A DNA stretch of 38,528 nt from assembly GCA_017633935.1 (NCBI GenBank), contig JAGBOJ010000005.1:1-38528 (forward strand), in the 5' to 3' direction. The notes beneath the pieces are model-generated. The model did not search any database, was not told where the DNA came from, and worked only from the letters and a program-made list of their open reading frames with translations. Each line of letters starts with the position of its first letter. Position 1 is the first letter of the stretch. This document shows, one piece after another, positions 6,713 to 14,611 of this stretch. A program made the position numbers and the translations under genes. This DNA comes from Lachnospiraceae bacterium. GTDB lineage: Bacteria > Bacillota > Clostridia > Lachnospirales > Lachnospiraceae.

Positions 6713-6770
6713 GTCATATGTGGCGCTTTTAATAAAAGCCGACACAAATGGAGAGGAAATATACGGGTAT

Positions 6771-7655
6771 ATGGAAGAGCATGTTGAAGCATTCATAAAT
6801 TATTTACATAATGTTAAGAAGACTTCAAAAAATACAGAGATGTCATACAGAAGGGATCTGTTAAAACTGATACCGTGGCTTGAAGCAAGAAGCATAACAG
6901 ATGTAAAGGATGTAAAGAAAGAGGATCTGGCATTATATATCAGGCATTTTGAGGATGAAAAGGCCGCTCCCGCATCGGTATCAAGAAGCATCGCATCCAT
7001 AAGGGCATTTTTCAATTATCTTGAAAAAGAGGGAATTATAGAGGAATCTCCCGCAGAGGGGATGAAATCCCCTAAGATAGAGAAGAAGCTTCCCCAGATA
7101 ATGACACAGGATGAGGTGATAAGGCTTTTGGAACAGCCCTCCGGTGATACCCCGAAGGAGCTTCGGGATAAGGCAATGCTTGAACTGCTCTATGCTACGG
7201 GGATGAGAGTTACCGAGCTTATCACATTAAAGCTCTCGGATCTGAACCTTCAGATGAATTATGTGGATTGCCACGATCCGAATAAGGACAGGATAATTCC
7301 CTTTGGCATCGAGGCAAGAAACGCCCTGAAAAATTATATCGAGCATTCAAGGGAAGCAATGATAGAAAATAAAAACGAAGATACGCTTTTTGTAAACTGT
7401 TCGGGACAGCCAATGTCAAGGCAGGGCTTCTGGAAGCTGATAAAGTACTATACCAAGAGAGCCGGTATACAGATGGATATAACGCCGCATACACTCAGGC
7501 ATTCATTTGCGGCACATCTTGTGGAAAACGGAGCCGACTTAAGATCGGTACAGGAAATGCTCGGACACTCCGACATATCCACGACACAGATATACGCGGC
7601 ATTAAGCCATAATCATATCAGAGAAGTGTATGAAAAAGCGCATCCGAGACATTGA
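6771..7655 (+). CDS. xerD: Tyrosine recombinase XerD
   Basis: The protein is 294 residues from ATG 6771 (MEEHVEAFINYL), the family's usual length. A longer frame from ATG 6711 overlaps the promoter -10 and has no ribosome-binding site. XerD resolves chromosome dimers at dif with XerC. The N-terminal SAM-like core-binding domain is followed by the catalytic domain with R146, H240-x-x-R243, H266 and nucleophile Y275 (IYAAL), and the C-terminal tail REVYEKAHPRH. The usual GKGNKER beta-hairpin holding the catalytic lysine reads HDPNKDR here. By alignment from memory the canonical Lys position is not Lys, and K172 lies two residues further on. The stop codon lies inside a hairpin shared with the convergent putP. 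Confidence 0.92.
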   Translation: MEEHVEAFINYLHNVKKTSKNTEMSYRRDLLKLIPWLEARSITDVKDVKKEDLALYIRHFEDEKAAPASVSRSIASIRAFFNYLEKEGIIEESPAEGMKSPKIEKKLPQIMTQDEVIRLLEQPSGDTPKELRDKAMLELLYATGMRVTELITLKLSDLNLQMNYVDCHDPNKDRIIPFGIEARNALKNYIEHSREAMIENKNEDTLFVNCSGQPMSRQGFWKLIKYYTKRAGIQMDITPHTLRHSFAAHLVENGADLRSVQEMLGHSDISTTQIYAALSHNHIREVYEKAHPRH

Positions 7656-7666
7656 TCCGGATGCGC
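7638..7666. terminator. Bidirectional terminator between xerD and putP
   Basis: GCGCATCCG (7638-7646) pairs with CGGATGCGC (7658-7666) around an 11-nt loop that includes the xerD stop codon. A run of five A's precedes it, so the minus strand has a clean T tract (for putP). The plus-strand tail, TGTTGTTAT, is weaker. Confidence 0.8.
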
Positions 7667-7684
7667 TGTTGTTATAATGAGTGA

Positions 7685-9226
7685 TCATTTTACCGAATGA
7701 ACCTCTTCGTAGATGCTTATGATCTCCTTTGAGGGAGTTTTCGTAGCCATACTTACGATAACATTTGTCACAAGGGAGACTATGAAAGCGGGAAGCAGCT
7801 CGTATATGGCAAATATGCCGCCCATAGGTGCAATGAGGAATTTCCAGATAAATACGACGGCACCTCCGGCTATCAGACCGGCAAGGGCACCCTGCTTATT
7901 GGAACGCTTCCAGAAAAGGGCGAGAAGCATCGTGGGACCGAAGGTGGCACCGAAGCCTGCCCATGCGAAGGAAACAACCCTGAATACGGAGCTGTTTGGA
8001 TTCCATGCAAGGATGATCGAGATTATTGCTATGATTATGACGGTTGCTCTTGCGGCGATCATTGAGGCTCTTTGAGATAGCTTCAGCTTGAAGAAATCCT
8101 GCATCAGATCCTGTGAAACGCTTGAAGAAGCCGCAAGGAGCTGTGAATCCGCGGTAGACATCGTGGCTGCAAGGATACCGGCAAGGATTATTCCGGCGAT
8201 GAGCGCAAGGAACAGGCTGTTTTTACTCATAAGATCGGCAAGCTTGATTATAACGGTTTCGGAATCCGAGCTGGTCGTAAACAACGGGATCTTACCGTTA
8301 AGCGAAACACTGTAGCCTATCACACCTATAAGGATCGCTATACCCATTGAGATCACGCACCAGACAGATGCGATCCGGCGTGAAAGCTTAAGCTCAGCCT
8401 CATTTCTTATAGCCATAAACCTTAAAAGGATATGGGGCATACCGAAGTAGCCGAGTCCCCATGCAAGCGTTGAAACGATAGGCAGGAATCCGAAGGAGCC
8501 GGCCGAGCCTGAGGCTGCATCATAGCCCTGAAATACATTTAAGTATCCGGGAAGGGCTTTTGCGTTTTCGATCACATTAGAAAAGCCGCCGGCCTGATCG
8601 ATACCGAAAAATACGATAACCACCAGAGCGATCGTCATGAATATACTCTGGATGAGGTCCGTGGTGGATACCGCAAGAAAGCCGCCTAAAGTCGTGTAGG
8701 AAATTATGATGACCGCACCGAACAGCATGGCGATATGGTATTCCACATTAAATAAGCTGTTAAAAAGCGTGCCGACAGCCTTAAAACCGGAGGCTGTATA
8801 GGGTACGAAAAATACCAGTATGATGATCGAGGCTATACACGAAAGGGAGTGTGTCTTGTCATTGTAGCGGTTAGAGAAAAACTCGGGTATCGTAAAGGCA
8901 TTGACTCTTGCGGAATAGCGGCGTAAGAGTCTTGATACAAAAAGAAAGTTAAGCCAGGTGCCTAACGCAAGGCCGATAACGGTCCAGCTTACCTCGGCAA
9001 GTCCCGCAATGTAGGCAAGTCCCGGCAGACCCATTAAAAGGTAGCTGCTCATATCGGAGGCTTCGGCGCTCATGGCAGTGACGAGGGGACCTAAGGAGCG
9101 TCCGCCGATATAAAAGCTGTCCGAGCTGTCAGCGGCACCCTTTTTACTGAAGATAACGCCGACCATCAGCATGGCAAATAAATAGAGAACGATTGTGATT
9201 ACAATGATGATCTGTGAGGTAGTCAT
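7685..9226 (-). CDS. putP: Sodium/proline symporter
   Basis: The protein is 513 residues with about 13 hydrophobic helices, the standard PutP length, of the solute:sodium symporter family. It imports proline with Na+. Family motifs: SFYIGGRSLGP near the N-terminus, MSAEASDMSSYLLMGLPG (Na+/substrate site region), the SSS signature around GGFLAVSTTDLIQS, and ILAATMSTADSQLLAASS late in the protein. The start ATG has AGGAGGA 5-7 nt upstream and a near-consensus promoter 42 nt before it. Monocistronic. Proline is assigned from overall PutP similarity; other SSS substrates are possible. Confidence 0.9.
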   Translation of the reverse strand: MTTSQIIIVITIVLYLFAMLMVGVIFSKKGAADSSDSFYIGGRSLGPLVTAMSAEASDMSSYLLMGLPGLAYIAGLAEVSWTVIGLALGTWLNFLFVSRLLRRYSARVNAFTIPEFFSNRYNDKTHSLSCIASIIILVFFVPYTASGFKAVGTLFNSLFNVEYHIAMLFGAVIIISYTTLGGFLAVSTTDLIQSIFMTIALVVIVFFGIDQAGGFSNVIENAKALPGYLNVFQGYDAASGSAGSFGFLPIVSTLAWGLGYFGMPHILLRFMAIRNEAELKLSRRIASVWCVISMGIAILIGVIGYSVSLNGKIPLFTTSSDSETVIIKLADLMSKNSLFLALIAGIILAGILAATMSTADSQLLAASSSVSQDLMQDFFKLKLSQRASMIAARATVIIIAIISIILAWNPNSSVFRVVSFAWAGFGATFGPTMLLALFWKRSNKQGALAGLIAGGAVVFIWKFLIAPMGGIFAIYELLPAFIVSLVTNVIVSMATKTPSKEIISIYEEVHSVK

Positions 9227-9267
9227 GATTTCCTCCTAAATAATAATAAAAAAACAAACAACAAAAA

Positions 9268-9296
9268 AGTATATGTTAAAATATCAATCTCGTCAA
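9268..9296 (-). promoter_or_regulatory. Sigma-A promoter of putP
   Basis: On the minus strand, TTGACG (9291-9296), a 17-bp spacer and TATACT (9268-9273), giving a leader of about 35 nt that ends in AGGAGG. Confidence 0.75.
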
Positions 9297-9317
9297 ATGA
9301 AAGGAAATGTGATACTA

Positions 9318-9323
9318 TATAAT
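9318..9323 (+). promoter_or_regulatory. -10 box for the NifX-like gene
   Basis: TATAAT lies 23 nt before the start codon, with TACTATATAAT around it. No convincing -35 is visible at 16-18 bp, so the promoter is only half supported. Confidence 0.4.
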
Positions 9324-9346
9324 CCATCTTTTTACGGAGGTAGGAA

Positions 9347-9670
9347 ATGAGAGTAGCTGTAGCATATGTTGATGGAAATGTAGCGGATTTCAAGGCTGCG
9401 GATGAATTCATATTATATGATATCGAAGACAGAAAGGTCGGACTCAGTCAGAGCATACAGGTGCGCAAGGACTGGTATATGTCGGTGGCGGAGTTTCTGG
9501 CAGAACAGGATACCGATGCTGTCATCTGCGGACAGATAGGAAGAGGAGCCCTGTCATCCTTTAAGGAAGGCTCGATAAAGGTTTTCGGGGGAGTGAGCGG
9601 AAGCGTGGAGGATGCGGTTAAGGCATATACAGAGGGGACATTGATTTTTGACCCTATGGCGGGGATGTAA
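9347..9670 (+). CDS. NifX/NifB-fold (dinitrogenase Fe-Mo cofactor biosynthesis family) protein
   Basis: The protein is 107 residues, the size of the free-standing NifX-like domain. It begins MRVAVAYVDGNVADFKAADEF, with the strand-loop pattern and the AVICGQIGRGALSSFKEGSIKVF segment of this fold. In nitrogen fixers the domain binds cofactor precursors; stand-alone copies like this are common in anaerobes without nitrogenase and probably bind metal clusters or act in an unknown redox role (family knowledge). No nif genes are nearby. GGAGG precedes the ATG. The HD-GYP gene starts 1 nt after the stop, so the two are translationally linked. The link between them is unexplained. Confidence 0.75.
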   Translation: MRVAVAYVDGNVADFKAADEFILYDIEDRKVGLSQSIQVRKDWYMSVAEFLAEQDTDAVICGQIGRGALSSFKEGSIKVFGGVSGSVEDAVKAYTEGTLIFDPMAGM

Positions 9671-9671
9671 T

Positions 9672-10775
9672 ATGGCAATAAGAAGAAAATTTATAAGTAC
9701 CAGACTGCTGCAGAGCGGTATGAAGATCGATCAGGCGCTGGTGGATACCACAGGAAGGACACTTATAGAAAAGGGCGCCTATCTGGATGATTTTCAGATC
9801 GAGTATCTTCAGGAGAAGGGTATAGGCGGTATTTATGTGGCTGAGGGTGAAGCCGATCCCGAAGAGCTGGAAATGTCCATACCGCAGTATACCAGAGACC
9901 TTATCCAGAAGGAGAGAAAAGAGGACCGCGCCAAGGTCAAGCTCAATAAAGAGGTTATCGAAAGAGTGGGGCAGGGGGTCCAGTATCTTTTCAATAATTC
10001 AGAGTCGGACAATCTGGCGGAGGCCACGAACAATGTATCAAGTGAGCTTATAAAGGTTATAAGCGACTCCGATGCAGTGGCGGTCGATATCAACCTTATA
10101 AAGGTCAGCGATGAATATACCTTCAAGCACAGCGTGGATGTTGCCACGATGGCGATGATAATAGGTAAAAACTACGGGCTGGAAAAGGAAGAGCTGAGGG
10201 AGTTGTGTACGGCAGGACTCCTTCACGACCTCGGTAAATCCAAGATCCCGCTTGAGGTGCTCAATAAGCCCGGAAGACTTGATGAAAACGAATTTGCGCT
10301 GATGAAGCAGCACTCTCTTTTCGGCTTTAAGATATTAAAGGAGAAGAATGAGTTCCCGGATTCGATCATGAGGGGGGTGCTGCAGCATCATGAAAAGATA
10401 AACGGAAAGGGTTATCCGCAGGGATTGTCTGACAAGCAGATCCATAAATATGCGAAGATCATCGCTGTGGCGGATGTTTATGATGCGCTGGTCACAAAGC
10501 GTCCTTATAAGGACGGGCTTTCAAAGCGTGTGGCCGTTGAGATGATAATGGCGATGACGGGTGAACTGGACCTTAAGGCAATGAAGAGCTTTCTGGGGAG
10601 TATAATCCTGTATCCCGTTGACAGTATCGTGCATCTTTCCACGGGAGAGCCCTGCAAGGTGGTGGAAAACAATAAATTAAATGCTTTAAGGCCGAGAGTC
10701 GTGGGACTTAAGACGGGTAAGGTCTATGACCTTGCAAATGATGTGGCCTGCGCGAGCATGATAATCGTAGAGTAG
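9672..10775 (+). CDS. Soluble HD-GYP domain protein (putative c-di-GMP phosphodiesterase)
   Basis: The protein is 367 residues from ATG 9672; an in-frame start at 9648 would run back into the preceding gene. Residues 1-125 form an N-terminal domain (STRLLQSGMKIDQALV...) like the one that fronts many soluble HD-GYP proteins. The catalytic domain follows, with H~150, HD at 185-186 (LLHDLGK) and HHE at 239-241 followed by NGKGYP, the GYP signature. A ~65-residue C-terminal tail (SIILYPVDSIVHLSTGE...) recalls regulatory beta modules of the family. It is expected to hydrolyse c-di-GMP to pGpG or GMP. No membrane segment is seen. It is cotranscribed with the NifX-like gene. Confidence 0.88.
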   Translation: MAIRRKFISTRLLQSGMKIDQALVDTTGRTLIEKGAYLDDFQIEYLQEKGIGGIYVAEGEADPEELEMSIPQYTRDLIQKERKEDRAKVKLNKEVIERVGQGVQYLFNNSESDNLAEATNNVSSELIKVISDSDAVAVDINLIKVSDEYTFKHSVDVATMAMIIGKNYGLEKEELRELCTAGLLHDLGKSKIPLEVLNKPGRLDENEFALMKQHSLFGFKILKEKNEFPDSIMRGVLQHHEKINGKGYPQGLSDKQIHKYAKIIAVADVYDALVTKRPYKDGLSKRVAVEMIMAMTGELDLKAMKSFLGSIILYPVDSIVHLSTGEPCKVVENNKLNALRPRVVGLKTGKVYDLANDVACASMIIVE

Positions 10776-10779
10776 GATT

Positions 10780-10807
10780 TTGAACGCCAAAGTAGTAATA
10801 CTATAAC
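10780..10807 (+). promoter_or_regulatory. Candidate promoter for the DUF4349 lipoprotein/mntP pair
   Basis: TTGAAC (10780-10785), a 16-bp spacer and TATAAC (10802-10807), with a start predicted near 10814 and AAGGAGA before the ATG at 10833. Confidence 0.45.
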
Positions 10808-10832
10808 AATATATAAAGGAGAGGGAAATCTT

Positions 10833-12005
10833 ATGAAGAAAAGGGAAAACATTTTCGGAAAACTGCTGTTAATTCTTATGATCGCAAGCGTGCTGATCAC
10901 CGGATGCGGCTCTTCGGGCTTAAACAGCGCGGAGGCTGTGGTAAGCGATGCGTTCTATTCCGCAAAAAATGCGGCGCAGGGGGCTTACGAGGGCGCTCAA
11001 AAGGCGGCCGGCTATGCGGCGGATACCGCAAATGAGTGGTATGATGAGGCGGTAGATACGGCTGAGTCTTTCTACGAGGGCCCAGTGGCCGAGGAGGCTG
11101 CCAATGATGAAGGCTATGAGGGATATGATCAGGGGACAGGTGACGGCATAAAGGCTGTAGCTTCTGCGGGAAATGAAGTAGTCCTTGATTCCGAAAAGAT
11201 AGTTTATCATGCGGATATTTCCGTCAGCTCAAAAAATTTTGACCATGCAAGAGAGCAGATAAAGGAAGCTGCGGAGAAATACGGCGCTGTCTTACAGACT
11301 GAAAATTACAATGAAAACGATATCGGATGGTATATGAGAGGGGATGAATCCGGCAGCAACCGCAGGTATTATTATGTGGAATACCGTGTGCCTACCCAAA
11401 ACTATAATGATATGCTTTCCGAAACCGGCAATATGGATGCGGTTGTCAATTATATCGACACCTCCGCCGTAAATATCACGCAGCAGTATTCTGATGTTGA
11501 GGCTGAGATAGAGGCTCTTGAGGCTGAGTTGAAGCAGCTTAAGGACATTATGAAGGATGCAAAGAAGGTCGAGGATGTGCTTTATATACAGGAGCGCATA
11601 ACCGAGGTTTTAAGCGCCTTAAACCGTAATAAGTCAAACCTGAAGCGGATGGATACGGATGTGGCTTATTCTTATGTTAACATAAGTCTGCAGGAGGTCG
11701 CTGCATATAAGGAGCCGGAGCCTTCTCCCAATCTTACATATGAAGAAAAGCTGATGAAGAATTTTTATAATTCGATCATTGAATTTGAAAACTTCTGCTA
11801 CGATTTCGTACTCTATGCGGTAAGGAACTGGATAAAGATCCTTGCAGTCATCATCATTTTAATAATCGTAATATCCATATTCCGCGGAGGAAAGGATAAA
11901 AGAGCCATAAGGAAAGAGGTAAAGAAGCAGTATAAGGAAAAGAAGAAAGAGGAAAAAAGACTCAGAAAAGAAGCCGAAAAAGCGATAAATAAAAAGATTG
12001 AATAA
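10833..12005 (+). CDS. DUF4349 lipoprotein
   Basis: The protein is 390 residues. A type II signal peptide ends in the lipobox LITGC with C25 as the lipidation site. Residues 26-100 are Ala/Tyr/Glu-rich and likely helical. The DUF4349 domain spans about 115-290: a beta-rich first part (IVYHADISVSSKNFD), a YRVPTQNYN motif, then a long coiled coil (EIEALEAELKQLKDIMKDAKKVEDVLYIQERI). One C-terminal membrane helix near 328-346 (ILAVIIILIIVIS) precedes a very basic cytoplasmic tail rich in KKxEEKR. The protein would be held by a lipid anchor and a transmembrane helix, with a charged tail inside the cell. Function is unknown; the domain occurs in Firmicute envelope proteins. mntP follows 20 nt later. 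Confidence 0.85.
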   Translation: MKKRENIFGKLLLILMIASVLITGCGSSGLNSAEAVVSDAFYSAKNAAQGAYEGAQKAAGYAADTANEWYDEAVDTAESFYEGPVAEEAANDEGYEGYDQGTGDGIKAVASAGNEVVLDSEKIVYHADISVSSKNFDHAREQIKEAAEKYGAVLQTENYNENDIGWYMRGDESGSNRRYYYVEYRVPTQNYNDMLSETGNMDAVVNYIDTSAVNITQQYSDVEAEIEALEAELKQLKDIMKDAKKVEDVLYIQERITEVLSALNRNKSNLKRMDTDVAYSYVNISLQEVAAYKEPEPSPNLTYEEKLMKNFYNSIIEFENFCYDFVLYAVRNWIKILAVIIILIIVISIFRGGKDKRAIRKEVKKQYKEKKKEEKRLRKEAEKAINKKIE

Positions 12006-12025
12006 TCCTGAAGAGATTTGGATTA

Positions 12026-12631
12026 ATGACTGAGTTTATCTTTGAGAGCATAATTACAGGTATAGCACTCGCCATGGACGCATTTTCCGTTTCCATCGCA
12101 AACGGCTTAAAGGAGCCGCAAATGAGGGTAAGGAGAATGTGTAAAATGGCCGGGTGTTATGCCTTTTTTCAGTTTCTTATGCCTCTTTTGGGGTGGTTTA
12201 TCGTGCACACGATGGTCAGGATATTTGACACGCTGACAGATGTGGTGCCGTGGATAGGCTTTTTTGTGCTGATCATACTCGGAGTAAAGATGATAGCAGA
12301 GGGCTTAAAGGAAAGACGGGAGATGAAGCTGCAGGGTGATGGCGCCTTAAAAAGGGATGAGAAGGATTCGATCAGGACTGCGGATAATATCACTCTTTTG
12401 CTTCAGGGCACAGCCACCTCGATAGATGCACTTTCCATAGGCTTTGCGATAGCTGCCTATGATACCGTCCATGCCGTTTTCAGTGCTGTCATCATCGGAG
12501 GAGTCACCTTTATCATATGTCTTACGGGCTTAAAGCTCGGTAAAAGGCTCGGAGTGATATTTATGGGCAGGGCAGGCGTGATAGGCGGCATCATACTCAT
12601 CGCTATCGGTATAAAGTTGCTGCTCGGATAA
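12026..12631 (+). CDS. mntP: Putative manganese efflux pump MntP
   Basis: The protein is 201 residues with six hydrophobic helices, as in MntP (formerly DUF204). It contains the two internally related motifs of the family, AMDAFSVSIANGL in helix 1 and SIDALSIGFAIA in the second half, whose acidic residues are implicated in Mn2+ export. The ribosome-binding site is weak (AAGAG). The gene follows the DUF4349 gene by 20 nt, so it is probably translated from the same mRNA. No Mn2+ riboswitch (yybP-ykoY type) is visible upstream. The stop is only 24 nt from the stop of the convergent antiporter and no hairpin terminator lies between. Confidence 0.9.
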   Translation: MTEFIFESIITGIALAMDAFSVSIANGLKEPQMRVRRMCKMAGCYAFFQFLMPLLGWFIVHTMVRIFDTLTDVVPWIGFFVLIILGVKMIAEGLKERREMKLQGDGALKRDEKDSIRTADNITLLLQGTATSIDALSIGFAIAAYDTVHAVFSAVIIGGVTFIICLTGLKLGKRLGVIFMGRAGVIGGIILIAIGIKLLLG

Positions 12632-12655
12632 AGCCTCAGAGCCGATGAATAAAGA

Positions 12656-13846
12656 TCACTGCCCCGCCGGGTCAACAGCCGTATCCTTTGAGTAGACAAG
12701 CTTTAACAGTATCGGTGTTACTATGGAGCTTACTATTATCAGAAGTATGACCGAAGTGAAATAGCTGTGCTGCAAAAGACCTGCGGCAAGACCGCGCTGA
12801 GCCACGATAAGCGCAACCTCCCCTCTTGTCATCATGCCAAGTCCTATCTTAAGGCTGTCTCTTTTACCGTAACCCAGTAAAAGCGAGGCACCGGAGCAGC
12901 CGACGATCTTTGATAAAAGCCCCACCAGTACGAAGAACAGCGAGAACAGAAGTATTTTTGTGTCGGTATCGCGGATATTTGTCTGAAGCCCGATACTGCA
13001 GAAGAACACGGGACCGAAGAGCATATAGGAATTGACATCCATTTTCCTCTGGATATAGTCGGAATCGTCAAGAGAGCTTAGGATAACTCCGGCGATATAC
13101 GCACCCGTGATATCGGCAACACCGAAATACTGCGCGGCAAGGTAAGCGAGGATGAAGGCCAGAGCCATTCCGATGATCGGGATCCTTCTCGTATGAGGGT
13201 AGCGCTTATCAAGCCACTTGAATATGTGATAGACGATAATGCCCACACCTATGGCAAATATAAAGAAGAGAACCGTTCTGAAAGCCACATCGGTTATTCT
13301 GGCATCGGGGTCCTTAAATCCGATCACAATCGTAAGAACGATGATGCCGATAACATCATCAATTATCGCGGCGCTCATAATGGTAGTCCCTATGGCATCG
13401 GAAAGCCGGCCCATTTCCTTAAGGGTCTGGACGGTGATACTTACGGAGGTGGCTGTAAGTATGGTCCCTATAAACAATGCGCGCAGAAAGCCTTCCTGTC
13501 CGGGCGTCGAAAAACCGTAGAAGCACATATAAAGGACGGTTCCGAAAATAAGCGGTATAAATACGCCCGCGCAGGCGATCACAGTGGATTTGAAGCCGGT
13601 TTCCTTAAGCTGCTTTATATCGGTACCGAGACCGGCTGAAAACATGAGCATGATCACGCCTATCTCGGCAAGTCCCTGAAGGAAATCGGAGGACTGCACA
13701 AATCCGAAAAGTGAAGGACCTATAATAAGACCCGCTATGATCTCTCCCACGACCATAGGGGCCTTTATCTTTCTGGCCAAAAGACCGAAGAATTTGGCGG
13801 ATAAAACTATGATGGCAAGCTGCCTTAAAATTTCAGTGGTATCCAT
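12656..13846 (-). CDS. CPA2-family cation:proton antiporter
   Basis: The protein is 396 residues with about 12 membrane helices, a Na+/H+ exchanger domain of the KefB/NapA (CPA2) type. Typical segments: KIKAPMVVGEIIAGLIIGPSLFG, LMFSAGLGTDIKQLKETG, IIDDVIGIIVL (the double-aspartate transport site within the family) and GLGMMTRGEVALIVAQRG. It lacks a C-terminal TrkA-N/C regulatory domain, so it is an NapA-length exchanger rather than a full Kef K+ channel. It exchanges Na+ or K+ for H+ (which ion is not decidable). The start has AAGGAGA 12 nt upstream, and a strong promoter lies 52 nt before. Confidence 0.88.
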   Translation of the reverse strand: MDTTEILRQLAIIVLSAKFFGLLARKIKAPMVVGEIIAGLIIGPSLFGFVQSSDFLQGLAEIGVIMLMFSAGLGTDIKQLKETGFKSTVIACAGVFIPLIFGTVLYMCFYGFSTPGQEGFLRALFIGTILTATSVSITVQTLKEMGRLSDAIGTTIMSAAIIDDVIGIIVLTIVIGFKDPDARITDVAFRTVLFFIFAIGVGIIVYHIFKWLDKRYPHTRRIPIIGMALAFILAYLAAQYFGVADITGAYIAGVILSSLDDSDYIQRKMDVNSYMLFGPVFFCSIGLQTNIRDTDTKILLFSLFFVLVGLLSKIVGCSGASLLLGYGKRDSLKIGLGMMTRGEVALIVAQRGLAAGLLQHSYFTSVILLIIVSSIVTPILLKLVYSKDTAVDPAGQ

Positions 13847-13905
13847 GATATGTCAGATCTCCTTATATAATATATCAGTCATTGAATATTTTTCGTGCAA
13901 GCAGT

Positions 13906-13934
13906 ATTATAGCATTATATGATATCAGGGTCAA
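13906..13934 (-). promoter_or_regulatory. Sigma-A promoter of the antiporter
   Basis: On the minus strand, TTGACC (13929-13934), a 17-bp spacer and a perfect TATAAT (13906-13911), one of the best promoters in the window. Confidence 0.8.
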
Positions 13935-13937
13935 AAG

Positions 13938-13976
13938 TTCATAATGCTTTCAGGCTTGCTTGAAAAGTATTATGAA
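13938..13976. repeat. Inverted repeat between the divergent antiporter and PAP2 genes
   Basis: TTCATAATGCTTTCA (13938-13952) and TGAAAAGTATTATGAA (13961-13976) are inverted copies with one mismatch and one extra base, around an 8-nt centre. The repeat starts 4 bp upstream of the antiporter -35 box, so it may be an operator for one or both genes. No good plus-strand promoter was found beyond it (a TATAAC at 14003 has a poor -35). Confidence 0.55.
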
Positions 13977-14043
13977 TTTATCACCTGCATCTAAAATCCA
14001 CCTATAACCGCAACATCATTAAAAAAATAAAGAGGATAATCTT

Positions 14044-14595
14044 ATGGAAGCTCAGATATTGCTTTTTATACAGGAAAATATAAGAAATGAGGTGCTCGAC
14101 CCGATAATGCTGGCGATAACCTCTCTGGGAAACGCGGGTATTGTATGGATAATAATCTCGCTTATTCTGCTTATCATAAAAAAGACGAGAAAGATAGGGA
14201 TCTGCTGTGCGGTTGCTCTTATACTCCAGCTTACCCTGATAAACGGGATCTTAAAAAACATCGTCGGAAGGATAAGGCCGTATGAGGTGATCGACGGACT
14301 GAACTGTCTTGTGGGAGTACAGAAAGACCCGTCTTTCCCTTCGGGACATACAACAAGCTCATTTGCCGTTGCATGGATAATATTTAAGAAGCTGCCGAAG
14401 AAATTCGGGATACCGGCCTTAATCCTTGCGGCACTCATAGCGCTTTCAAGACTGTATGTAGGTGTTCATTACCCCACAGATGTGCTGGCGGGGGTATTTA
14501 TAGGCATACTTCTCGGAATACTTGCGATTATCATTACCGACAGATTATTTGAACGGCTTAAAAAAAAGACGGATGATGCGGACAAAACGGCTTAA
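14044..14595 (+). CDS. PAP2-family membrane phosphatase
   Basis: The protein is 183 residues with about five or six helices. All three PAP2 catalytic motifs are intact: K-x6-RP (KNIVGRIRP), PSGH (PSFPSGHTTSS) and SR-x5-H-x3-D (SRLYVGVHYPTD). Members dephosphorylate lipid phosphates such as undecaprenyl pyrophosphate (recycling the peptidoglycan carrier) or phosphatidylglycerol phosphate; the substrate here is not determinable. The ribosome-binding site AGAGGA precedes the ATG. The membrane HD-GYP gene starts 16 nt after the stop, so this is likely the first gene of a signalling operon. Confidence 0.88.
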   Translation: MEAQILLFIQENIRNEVLDPIMLAITSLGNAGIVWIIISLILLIIKKTRKIGICCAVALILQLTLINGILKNIVGRIRPYEVIDGLNCLVGVQKDPSFPSGHTTSSFAVAWIIFKKLPKKFGIPALILAALIALSRLYVGVHYPTDVLAGVFIGILLGILAIIITDRLFERLKKKTDDADKTA

Positions 14596-14611
14596 ATAAG
14601 GAGGGCTCAGG

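Larger units (their letters stand above)
6405..6770. other. 366-bp AT-rich non-coding region with multiple inverted repeats
   Basis: There is no credible gene between nudF and the chosen xerD start. In order it holds: a small TTAAG/CTTAA stem (6424-6441); scattered copies of a TTTACATAA-like 9-mer in both orientations (TTATGTAAA 6494-6502, TTTACATAT 6525-6533, TTTACATAA 6548-6556); an AT hairpin running into a long T tract (6542-6571); a 16-bp near-perfect inverted repeat (6586-6633); and the xerD promoter (6684-6712). The frame at 6596-6787 is low-quality and has no ribosome-binding site. Confidence 0.7.

Noticed and set aside
6711-6770. N-terminal extension of XerD by 20 codons
   Set aside because: Its ATG lies within the TATAAT box of the best promoter, has no ribosome-binding site, and the family starts at the later ATG.
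6596-6787. 63-codon frame upstream of xerD
   Set aside because: No ribosome-binding site, composition unlike neighbours, covers the xerD promoter and inverted repeat.
9347-9670. Sign of a nitrogen-fixation locus
   Set aside because: The NifX-like domain is common outside nif clusters and no other nif gene is present.
13193-13639. Plus-strand frame of 148 codons inside the antiporter gene
   Set aside because: Antisense to a clear membrane transporter and without family resemblance.
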